Assembly: GCF_026151205.1 (NCBI RefSeq)
Contig: NC_087082.1
Coordinates: forward strand, 584,401 to 648,400
Direction: 5' to 3'
Origin: Bolinopsis microptera
Taxonomy: Eukaryota > Ctenophora > Tentaculata > Lobata > Bolinopsidae
Length of the DNA: 64,000 nt
The notes under the pieces were generated by a model, which had not been told where the DNA came from, ran no database searches, and saw only the letters and a program-made list of their open reading frames with translations. Of this stretch, positions 46,561 to 57,700 are shown piece by piece (within the stretch, counting starts at the first letter, position 1; each line of letters starts with the position of its first letter). Position numbers and translations under genes: made by a program.

Positions 46561-47142
46561 TTATAGTTATAGTTATACCTCCCATTTAATAATACTATTA
46601 CCCCCTTTAATGTTTTTTAATGCATTAATAGTCCTAAAAATTCTACTGGATATTTAATACTCATCTACTTTTACCCACTGATTGTGAACATGGCGTTAAT
46701 TGCCTCGTGAGTATATTAGTACTTTTAGTACTAATATTTTAAGATTTAAAGGAAAATTATTTTCAAAAATTTTTAATCTTGCTTCAAATATTATAATTTT
46801 GGTACTAAAAGTTGCGTTTGACTACAGACTAAGTTCATTACGATCCTGTAAGAATTATTTCAAAACATTCAATATTTTAGGAGTTATAGGCATTTTGAGC
46901 AATAAATTACCCATTTTTCGTCCTTTGTACACTTTTGCGATGCACAGGAGGCCCACATACAGCTCGACGTTATGGTGAATTTTCATTATTCACACTTAGA
47001 GGCAACTTTTGGTACCAAATTTATCAAAATCAGAGACAAAAAATTCTGTGCCAGCTCATAGCACTTATTAATTACATAGACTAGCTGGTAGAGTTGATGT
47101 AAATTGTGCAAAAACTTACTATATATAATATAAATATACCAT

Positions 47143-47499
47143 AGGGGCCATCTTGCATCTACTTAGGACGTTCGCGAAAATCACAAATTTTCAGACCACC
47201 CCTCTCTGGGTGTATCCGAATTTTCAAAACCACCCCCCCCCCCCCTCCCCCGGACGTCCGGATTTCCAGCTACTTTTAAAAGTGCAAATAAATATAACCA
47301 ACTCAAATTCATTGCGTAATTAGTGTCAAAGAGTTGAAATTAATGCCAATGGGACTTTTTGTTAATTCTGCGAAAATTTCCGGACGTCCGGATTTCAGAT
47401 TTTCAGAGACCTCTCCCTTACCGCATTTGTCCGAAATTCCAAAACCACCCCCATGTTCCCCCTCCCTATTTGCCGGACGTCCTATAAGTAGATGGTCCC
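47143..47499. mobile_element. MITE with GGGGCCATCT / AGATGGTCCC ends
   Basis: About 357 bp. Ends are inverse, with CTACTTAGGACGT on the left and inverse ACGTCCTATAAGTAG on the right. Internally GGACGTCCGG appears twice. Related pieces: 22020-22375, 47567-47710 and a solo end at 49082-49125. Non-coding. Confidence 0.65.
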
Positions 47500-47566
47500 A
47501 TGGTAAAACATATATCAACTAAAATTATATTGTTTTCAATTCTTTCGTTCCATGCCAGTTAGATTT

Positions 47567-47710
47567 AGGCGCCATCTACTTAAGACGCGTCCGCCAAAAT
47601 CGCAGATTTTCAGACCCCTGTCCGGGTGTGTCCGAATTTTTAAAACTACCCCTTCCCCCGGACGTCCAGATTTCCAGCTACTTTTAGGAGTACAAATAAA
47701 ACCAACTCAA
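47567..47710. mobile_element. Second, partial copy of the CGGACGTCC MITE
   Basis: Starts GCGCCATCTACTTAAGACG and contains CCCCCGGACGTCC and AGTACAAATAAAACC; its right end is replaced by the CAGTGCTGGCAAGC repeat. Confidence 0.55.
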
Positions 47711-47920
47711 ATCACAGTGCTGGCAAGCACGACCGCCGCCATTATACTTATAGTTATACTCGCCATACTATTAGTAATAGTATTTACCCCCTATACTATT
47801 ATATTTATATCCCCTTTACTGTTTTCAGGCATAAAGACTCACCGAAAGTAATATTTTAATTCAATGTCAAAGATTACAGGAATAAAAAATAGTTGTGTGG
47901 AGGTTTTAAAAAAATGTTTA

Positions 47921-48004
47921 CCTGGGGACCCCAGGCTATTAGTATTATGTTCATAAACATTAAATAAAGATTTGGCGGAATGACAGGTTGAGCGCGGCCC
48001 AGTA
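47921..48004. mobile_element. Miniature TTAC-ended element (inverse of 11205-11278)
   Basis: TTACCTGGGGACCCCAGGCTA at one end and GCGCGGCCCAGTAA at the other, with TGACAGG between. It is the reverse orientation of the 74-bp insert in the foldback arm. Confidence 0.6.
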
Positions 48005-48710
48005 AAGAAATTTGTGCAAAATACGAAATTCGGTGAAAAACCCAAAAACGCCATAAAACCCAAAAACGCCCATATTATATTCAGGTGCCTTAAAAACCAT
48101 GTTAAAATTGAGTTAGAGATCTGCAACTTTGCAGGGCGTCTAGACACTAATAGACGGTGACCAAATCGACAGTAACAAAGTTTCAGGAGTATCACTATCA
48201 GGAAATGGGTTTTCTGGAACCCCTGTTTTACAACTTGCTCTAACGTACCAGAGCCCTCTCGCTTGCAGTAGCGCGCGACCGCCGCAGAAACAAGCGCGTC
48301 ACGCAGTACGCGTATACACATGATCGATGGCTATGTGAATTTTACAACAGATTGTCGTGAAGTATATAATTATATTAATTTATGTATTTTAATTTATGTA
48401 TTTGACCAAAACCCATAATCATGGGTAGAGTGGACCTCTGCCAGTGTCTCTCTTTCCCAAACAAAAGGAAATGATATAAATATAATTGATATTAATTTGA
48501 TTGACCGTCTGCAAATGCAAAATGATACCGAAAATGAAATCGGTCGCTCGCTTTTCCCATTAACTTACAATTGTATTTGTAATATATTAAAAATAACTAC
48601 TCGAAGGCAGCTGTACTCGGCAATAAAGATTCAATAAACTTCAGCCTATTCACTAACTACCAGTACTACCCTTATCCCGAAATAGTAATACTACTACTAG
48701 ATATCGACCT
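48005..48710. other. Intergenic sequence
   Basis: Holds another copy of CAGAGCCCTCTCGCTTG..AAACAAGCGCG (48249-48310) and a LINE-tail-like CTACTCGAAGGCAGC..ACTCGGC (48599-48629) resembling 2984-3008. No gene. Confidence 0.5.
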
Positions 48711-49012
48711 CAGTGCTGCACGCCGCCGTTTTTTCAAAACGGCGGCAGCGTGGTTAACATCGTCGGCGGCGTAATCGGCGTTAGGTCACGTAATTTCACA
48801 GATTAAATTTTCCTCTTATAGAATAATGCCATGCACGGAGAGCAATTTTAACAGTTTTTTGACACGAGGCTCGTAATATCATTATTTGTGAGTTCGCGTC
48901 GTTCAAAAGATTCTTGCCAAAATTACGAAACGGTGCATAAACAGGTTCAAGCCGTTTGAAAACGGCGGCGGCGGGGTGGCCGGAAAATAATAGGCGGCGG
49001 CGTGCAGCACTG
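48711..49012. mobile_element. hAT-type MITE, 302 bp
   Basis: Begins CAGTGCTGCACGCCGCCG and ends with the inverse CGGCGGCGTGCAGCACTG. Flanked by ATCGACCT (48703-48710) and ATCGACCC (49013-49020), an 8-bp duplication with one mismatch. CAG ends plus 8 bp fit hAT. GC-rich internal stems (AAAACGGCGG). No transposase. Confidence 0.85.
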
Positions 49013-49206
49013 ATCGACCCGAACGCAACCCAAAGAGATTTTTACAGCATGTGATTGATGTACCTTATCGGACCTATGGCTATTTGCTGGACGTCCTAAT
49101 ATATATTATATAAGTAGATGGTCCCTTATAAGCAATTATATGGTCATTATCAAGTATAGTATAGTATAGCGTTGATACTATTTAGCATAGCATTTTATGG
49201 TAATTA

Positions 49207-49497
49207 GGGGGGTGGGTGGGGGGTGGGGGGATCATGAGTATTTTTGAATCTGAGAATTTGACCATTTTCGTCAGGATTACTCAAAAATGTCCCAAAAATT
49301 ATTTTTGAATCTGAGAAATTCGGTATGGATTTCTCATTATCTCAAAAATTGTCCACTCAAAAATATTGATATACCAAATCATTCTTCATTTCAGTGCAAT
49401 GTGGTCCAAAAATAAATAATTTTTGAGAATGAGAATTTGGCCATTTTCGTCAGGACTCTCAAAAATACTCATGATTTCCCCCCCCCCCCCCCCCCCC
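49207..49497. mobile_element. MITE with G-run termini between TAATTA repeats
   Basis: TAATTA at 49201-49206 and 49498-49503. The left end runs GGGGGGTGGGTGGGGGG, the right end is an unbroken C run. Just inside, ATCATGAGTATTTTTGA and its inverse, then CCATTTTCGTCAGGA on both sides. A TTA/TAA-containing duplication would fit PIF/Harbinger. The G runs could fold as quadruplexes. Confidence 0.75.
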
Positions 49498-49815
49498 TAA
49501 TTAGCATAGCAGTTGATGGATATCATCAAGACGGCAAAAATCACCATCTATGAATTATATTTCGATTCGATTGTTTTACAATCGATTCTTCATTGTTATT
49601 TAGGCCTGAGGTCGAGTAAGGGAAAGGGCACGGACTACGTCGAACAAATGAAAATGCGTTCAATATCAAAATAAAATATCAAATGATATAGAAGTTCACA
49701 TAATAATTATATTTACCCTCAATAAAGAAGAAGAGAAGTAAAGCATTCGAGTAAAAGTAGATACTAGATCTACTAGATTTAAGGCAGAGTGTTCTCCTGA
49801 AGTAAAGGGACTTTG

Positions 49816-50100
49816 GATTCTTCTTCTTTTTACTTCGTCCGTCTTCTTTTTACTTCGTCCTTCTTCTTTTTACTTCGTCCGTCTTCTTTTTACTTCGTCC
49901 TTCTTCTTTTTACTTCGTCCGTCTTCTTTTTACTTCGTCCTTCTTCTTTTTACTTCGTCCGTCTTCTTTTTACTTCGTCCTTCTTTTTTTTACTTCGTCC
50001 TTCTTCTTTTTACTTCGTCCTTCTTCTTTTTACTTCGTCCTTCTTCTTTTTACTTCGTCCTTCTTCTTTTTACTTCGTCCTTCTTCTTTTCACTTCGTCC
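49816..50100. repeat. 20-bp minisatellite, ~14 copies, 3' of anoctamin copy B
   Basis: Unit TTCTTCTTTTTACTTCGTCC/G. The flanking single-copy sequence matches that flanking the 39-bp array 3' of copy A (AGTAAAGGG.. before, ACTTCGTCCGTCG after). Polypyrimidine on this strand; polypurine on the gene strand. Confidence 0.95.
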
Positions 50101-50453
50101 GTCGCTGAGTACCTGCGAGTGTTGTAGTATAAATAGTTTAAATACTTAAATAAAGATAGAAATTTGGACAGAATGATCCAAAATTTCAAAAATGGTCTTA
50201 AAGCACTTTTGTCAGAAAACGGCAGAGTTATGCATGTGGTATAATTAATAAAGAATAAACTTGAAAGCATTATCTGTCTTTAAAAGTGAAAGAGAACTGT
50301 CTACCAAAAACAAGAATTTTATAAAGAATTTCCCACGACCCAAACATTGCAATTGCATGTCCCTTTTCGGCCGCTTTTGCACTGATGCGCGATTAAAAGG
50401 GCATACAACGTGTGCCAAGCAAGACAAAATGCAGTTGAAAACATAAGAGCATA
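50101..50453. other. 3' flank of anoctamin copy B
   Basis: Unique sequence between the 20-bp array and the stop codon. AATAAAG-type hexamers on the reverse strand were not conclusive. Confidence 0.45.
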
Positions 50454-53400
50454 TTACCGTTTAGCAGGTTCCCCCTCAAGCCACTCTTGTGCAATCTCTT
50501 CTTCTAGCACCACTAAAGGTAAACGTAATATTTACTTTTAGTGTGTTACTGTGTTTACCACACTAATGTTTAACACACTTAATTAACGGATCTGTATCCA
50601 TTTATAGCGATAATCAGAGCTTAGTCTAGATATTTATACGTCATCACTCTCAAAATTAGCAAAAGAATAATATATTTTAAAGAGTAGGATAAAAACGCCA
50701 GTTTTCTAAAATGTCATATAAGGTATGGACAACATTTCTCCATCAGTATAGGGTAAGGAAATTACTTACTTCTTTCCTTCACATATTTAGGAGTACTACC
50801 ACGACGTAGTTCAATCATCTTTACTGCGCCCAACACCATGATTTGGAACAGGAATATGAAGAGCATTCTCGCTAACATTAGCTCCAACCGAAACCTGGAC
50901 TGATCTGCCCTGGCCGGTTGGATGTAGGACCAATATCTGGGAATAAAGAGATTAGTATTAGAACGAGGGAACTGACAGCGGGCAATAATCCTGGAAAATA
51001 AACAGCTGACAGCGAGAATGAATAGTAAAAAGAATGAAGGTGCATTCTCTCAACGATGGGTTGTAAAGATGGAAAAAACAAGTTAAACACTGACTATCAC
51101 GTGACTTGTATATAAGTATAGTGCTTGTTGAGAATGGGAACGGCTTCATTCGCGGTCACTAAAATAATCAATCAGCTTCTAGCAACTTCTCGACTAAATC
51201 GAAAAAGTGTTTACCTGCACGTTTGGTTTGTTTGAGATCCATCAGATTCTTCACGGACGAAGTCATGGCTAGCCAACATGAAATCCACGTAACTGCTCCC
51301 TTCGGTCTCGTAGTTACGCTTATATATCATTAACGGTAACCAATCAAAAGTAAATGCTATCAAAATAGCGTTCACAAGGATGGCTATTCGGGACAGAACT
51401 TCTAGAATGTTCATCCACGCTCCTGATAAAAAAGGTGCATTAGCTTTTTGTCACCACCTATATCCTCAGTTCTAATCCTCAGTATTCTACAGTAACTCAC
51501 CTATATCCTCAGTTTTAATCCTCAGTATTCTACAGTAACTCACCTATATCCTCAGTTCTAATCCTCAGTATTCTACAGTAACTCACCTTTATCCTCAGTT
51601 CTAATCCTCAGTATTCTACAGTAACTCACCTATATCCTCAGTTTTAATCCTCAGTATTCTACAGTAACTCACCTTTATCCTCAGTTCTAATCCTCAGTAT
51701 TCTACAGTAACTCACCTATATCCTCAGTTCTAATCCTCAGTATTCTACAGTAACTCACCTATATCCTCAGTTCTAATCCTCAGTATTCTACAGTAACTCA
51801 CCTATATCCTCAGTTCTAATCCTCAGTATTCTACAGTAACTCACCTATACCCTCAGTTTTAAATCCGATGGGTCTACGAACTCTCTTGACATATCTCGTA
51901 GCGTCCTTGTGTCGCTGACAGGGGGGGGGGTCATGTTACAAGTTCATAGTTAAGATTTTAGAGCAAATCGAATGCTATAATTTCAAGCAATCATGGTGGA
52001 CATAAAGTCCCTATCGTTATCAGTGCTCCTTAATATGATCACCATGTGCATGAGAAACTATGGTGCCATTTCAGTAGACGAAAGAGGTATCCTTACCTTC
52101 GATAATTGTGAAAAAGATGGCATCAGTGGGAAATGGCTATTTTTTAATGAAAGCAAGAGATTATTGAATACGAAAAGCAGTACAATTTAAAATTGTTTTT
52201 TAATTTAATTAGGTTATATTACCTGCCATATATTAATAAAGAGACAAATGAGGGGAGCTAGCGGGAAAGCAGTAACGAACATAGTTAGGAAACCTGTGTG
52301 AAATTGGAGTAAAATGGACACAATAATATACAAGCATTGATGTGTGAGAATAATTACTGTTGCAATTAAAATTTTATTCTTAATCTTTGTAAATAAAAAA
52401 TAATTCGGCATTTACAAACAATTGCAAAACCAACTTACCAAGCTGAATGATGTTATTGACATACTCCTGGTACATCTCTGTAGGTTCAGCAAGTTCGAAA
52501 TCTTGAACATATTGAGATCTGGAGTTTTCTGGAGATGTTAAATTGAGTTAAAGATGTTAACTTAAAATTAACAACCCAATACTAACTGAACAATGTTGAT
52601 CAAGAGTATAATGATTGAACCATATTAAGGTTTTGTTTAATAATATAACAAATTGCTTATACTCACTCAAGTCTTTAAGATTTTGTTCTGCCATGTTTTT
52701 CCACCTTTGAGCGAATTCACAGCAGCCAACAAAAGGAGAAAGTAACTTCAACTTCAACTCCTCCTGGATCCTGTTTATATTCAGGGTTCTGATTATGTCC
52801 TTCAGTATCGGTACCAGCTGTTTTACTGACATGATTAATATCATCTGTATTGATACCTGAGTTGTTTTATTCGTTATCTAAACAAGCAGGGAGGTTATAA
52901 CCAGATGAACGCATGGCTGATCTGATTCAGAGAGAAGACTTTAAAAGGAGTTACCTCGCTCATGCAGCCCCCAGGAGCGCAGCTCTCTATCTTCATTGAA
53001 TTGCCATATACATACCTCGGGTCTGCTGGCGACGTTACACTGAAATAGTATGTATATCATCAATGTCTGATTCAAAGTTCAAACGAGACTTAAAATCAAT
53101 TCAGCAATGTAAAAGATATATCATTACTAAGTGGTTCAGCTCATACTCACTTTCCCTTGAAGAAAGCAATATAGAACAGAGTGCTGTAGTAGTTGACAAA
53201 CTCAAACAGGTAAATTTTAAAAGAAAGATGATTGTCGTGGTCACGCTGTGTTCTGTGGTTTTCCCTGTCCGTTAACTTGTTTGCTATTATCCTATACACC
53301 TGGTAACATTATCTGGTAGTGTAAATATGGTAACTAGTAGTGTAACTATGGTAACTAGTAGTGCAGCTATGGTAACTAGTAGTGTAACTATGGTAACTAG

Positions 53401-54731
53401 TAGTGTATCCGATTCATTATAATGTATCCAACTTTTAAACAATGCATCAACTAATCTGTACTACGAAAGTTAAATCTCGGTCCTCATTTCGCTGTTATGA
53501 CAGAATTCCTTACTGAAACTGAAACATAACGGGATCTGGGGGACGGGCCCTTGTGTAAAATATTAACCTAAAACTAATTTATTATATTACTCAACACTCA
53601 CGTATGATAGGCAGATGATAAGCGTAGCGCTGAGACTTCCTGTCACACAATTAGCTATCTCATTAGCATATTTTCTGGTAAAAGGATTGTAATCCTTGGC
53701 CCTTTGTATTGAAACGCTCAGCGAGTAGTTGTAGACAGTTATTGTGAGGGTCGTCAGTGTAGCCATTGCCAGCTGCAATCAAGAAAAGGAGTTATAAAAT
53801 CTTAATTTCTGTAAATTATGAAAAGCATTTAAATAAGTTTGCCAGATGGGGTTGGTGTATCAGAAATAGTCATTTGAACTTACAAATATAGCGACGAAAG
53901 TGAAGGCTTGGATGTATTTGGGAAGTCTATGGAGAAAGGTCATGTGCTTCTCTCTTTTCTTCGTAATTTTGTTGTACTTGTATCGCAACACGTTTGTATT
54001 GGTCAGTTTGTACTTCACCCTCACTTCTGCCTGAACGCAGAGTGAACTTAGTATATCTTGCAAAGTGTAAACATCACAATCTGACTTCCAACAGAGATGA
54101 TGAGCTCACGCAGCTCACATTAACAAACTGATATGAATATCAATATTTCTTGAAGTCAGCTGCCTTACCGAAGCGCTTCCACTGTTAGTTGTACCCCAAC
54201 TGTGCGCTATAATACTCTGCTGCCGCTTCCAAAACGTCAAGAACATCGCTAACCAGATCATCATGATTATAGAAAATACTATAACTGCACCGTTGTTAGC
54301 CACACTCGTTATCTAGAACAGAGAATCAATAATTCAACATCATCACGATGAGGGCTTCAGTTTATATCATTAAAGCATTTACAGCGTCTAACGTATCCTG
54401 TCTAAAATTATTACTGGTTGCACAAACCAAAAAATGTAAAGATTCAGTATTATAATGATTAATTATACAATGAAAGGTGAATGAATGTAATGTTTGATTA
54501 TTACACTGGTAGTGATGCAATAGTCTGACAAATAAGTAGCGTTGCAGGTTCCATCTATATAGCAGTCCGCACACATCAAATATTTTTCCTCGCTTTCACA
54601 AATATGCCGTGCTGTGTCAGTCCAAGTCATCTGCAGCAGACCGTATATGAAAACAGCAGTTCCTGCTATAGCAGGTATCACCAGGGACATGTTGTAGAAT
54701 CCTGGAATACACACACCGGCTTTAGTGGGGA
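50454..54731 (-). CDS. Copy B: transmembrane core and C-terminus exons
   Basis: Exons 10-22, compactly spaced with introns often of about 110 bp, against 0.5-2 kb in copy A. TM segments, Cys-rich loop (MCADCYIDGTC), APGGCMSE, AFPLAPLICLF and VNAILIAFTFDW are all present. TM9-TM10 exons are nearly identical to copy A. The last exon is short (MVLEEEIAQEWLEGEPAKR) and lacks the acidic tail of copy A. Confidence 0.88.
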
Positions 54732-57700
54732 CTGGCTTGGTAATTGGTATTACTATTAAAGTGATACATCTACTACAAAACGTTCAGACATGTATTTATA
54801 GATTTATTTAGTTGTTTCAGAAGAATGCATAATTTTGAAGAAGTGCCAAGAGTAGGTATGTAGGTTGTCTATTTGCTAGTATGTGGGGGGGGGGGGGGGG
54901 TACACTACAAAAAGGCAAAAAGTGTAAAAAAGTGTAGTGTACTTACCGATATAAGCGAAATACATGGCAGTACCAGAACCAAAGTAGTTTCTCACGATGT
55001 TGAGGGGTTGGTACTTCAAATTCATCTTGGAAGAGCTCCAAAAGTACCGCAGTAACTGTCTGGGATTGTCTATCTGTTCTGAGGGCGAGGAGAGAGAGCT
55101 GTTACTGCTGATCTTGCCGGAAATGAAACCAACTGTTATCATAATCTGATCTTTCAGAGTAAAAAGTTAAGAGACAAGTGTCATACCGATGTTGATCTCA
55201 CTCCACTTTTGTTTTTTTCCAGAGACATCACTTCTAATCTTATACCCTCCAGCATGTAGCGGATATGCTGTTTCAAAACACCCCTCTCGGTACATATCGC
55301 TCAGCTTATAATCTTTATCGTCATCTAATTCTGGGCTTTCACTTAATGAGTTTAACTTTCGATATTTCTTTTGTTTTTCGTCATCTGTCTCTGGGTTTTC
55401 GAGAATCCTGAATACCTGTGAGAAACATAGTTGCATGTATAGCTTTTAAGACGAAAAGCTAGAATTTTTCACTTATTTTTAAATGATATATTCCGATTAA
55501 AAACTCCTTATGAATTTTACCATTAACGCTCGCTCTGAAGCGGTGTAAAATTTAGCAGGATCGTCGTGACCGAGAAACTGTTTTCCTTTGGATACCCTGA
55601 ACGGCGCTCGAATGGCTCTGTGATGGAGAAATGTCGGTGAGTTGATATTATATATTATATCAATTATATATAAACTAATAGCCTGTTCAAACCAGGCTAC
55701 ATAACATGAACACTTTGTTGTAACTTGCATGAAAAGCATTCATATGCTTGCTTTTAAACTGAATCATATGGCCGATAAGAATATCGAGATTCGAGTCATA
55801 CATTTTAATGAACATTCTTTACAGTCTTTGGATTCAGATATCTTCAGAATTACTTAGATATTCAACAAGAACCTGATCAGTGGATTGTCTTTAGTTAACT
55901 TAAGCCTGGGATCGTGCCCATATAAGGCATCAAAGATGAAGTTCTCTATTTTGGTAATCCATTTCTTGCTGTGCCATTTGTTTTCAGAGATAAGCTGTAT
56001 GAACGCATCTGACTTTTTGTACTCTTTGTACTTCTTCTTCAACTGAATTCATCAATTCGATCAGACTCACAACAGCAAGCGAGTGTATAATAATATATCC
56101 ATATTTAAAGAATCAATTCTGACTCATTAATATTAAGAATAAATATCTGAAATCACCTGCGCTTTTAATTTTGTTTCGAAGTCCTCCTCCCCATCATGAG
56201 ATTTTGGCTTGATCTTGCGATACATAAAATCCGTCGCTGATTTCAAGGTCGGAACACACCTAGATGGAAGGAATAATGTCCTATAAGAACCTTCTATATC
56301 ATCATGTTCTGGTGGAGGTGGTAGTTCGTAGAGACTCTCATTGTACTTGGCTATCATTCTGTCCACCGCCTTCCCGTGTTTCAGGTGCAGAACAGATCCT
56401 GGGACAGATAACAGATTATAGACAGAACATTTTAGGAGATAAAAGATTAGATATTAAAGGATCATGAATCATCTTGTATGCTCATTTGCTGATCCTTTTC
56501 AAAATATTCCTAACTCTCACTCACCTAAGGGTGGCTCAACTGGTTTCATGAGCAGGAACTTTTCAGCCCAAAAGTCCATAGCTGTATTGGTTCCCCATAT
56601 TTTTATCGCTCTATACTCCTCAAACTTGGAACGGAAATTCTGGAGAATGTCTTAAAATTATGGGGGGGGGGGGGGGGGGGGGGGGGGTGGTTAAAATAAC
56701 CTTTTTTAAGACACTCTGCTATGCAGATAAAATCAAAGATTGAAAGATTGAAAGCGTGATCTCCGATTTGGAAACATTCCGACTCTACAACTCATGAACT
56801 GCTACTATATATACACGCTAATGTTCCGACTCTACAACTCATGAGCTAATGGCTAAATATTCCTTATCTTAAGAAGTAAGAACTAAGAAAATAAGACCAA
56901 AAACCTCAATTTCTATTTCAAGGCCATTTTCCCGGAGAAGCTTTATGTACTCAATTCTCATGACGGCTTGTTTGTCTCCTTCCTTCCCTTTCTTCGACTC
57001 CTCATAGTCCTCCTTATCTGTTCGTCTGGGATTAGGATCCCCTGAGGGTTTGTTAGCTGAAAACTTCTCAACCGTTTGTTGTATAGTGTTTGAACCAAAT
57101 ATTATTTTGCCAGCAAGCAAAACTTAGAGCTTGCTTTAAAACATATATCTAAAGTTTCACGTGTTTGGATATTGTATTTGCTGATTAGAATCTAACCTGT
57201 GGTGAGTGTAGCTGTGTTGTGTCTTACAGCTGCTGTACTAACCTGTAGTGAGTGTAGCTGTGTTGTGTCTTACAGCTGCTGTACTAACCTGTAGTGAGTG
57301 TAGCTGTGTTGTGTCTTACAGCTGCTGTACTAACCTGTAGTGAGTGTAGCTGTGTTGTGTCTTACAGCTGCTGTACTAACCTGTAGTGAGTGTAGCTGTG
57401 TTGTGTCTTACAGCTGCTGAACTAACCTGTAGTGAGTGTAGCTGTGTTGTGTCTTACAGCTGCTGTACTAACCTGTAGTGAGTGTAGCTGTGTTGTGTCT
57501 TACAGCTGCTGTACTAACCTGTAGTGAGTGTAGCTGTGTTGTGTCTTACAGCTGCTGTACTAACCTGTAGTGAGTGTAGCTGTGTTGTGTCTTACAGCTG
57601 CTGTACTAACCTGTAGTGAGTGTAGCTGTGTTGTGTCTTACAGCTGCTGTACTAACCTGTAGTGAGTGTAGCTGTGTTGTGTCTTACAGCTGCTGTACTA

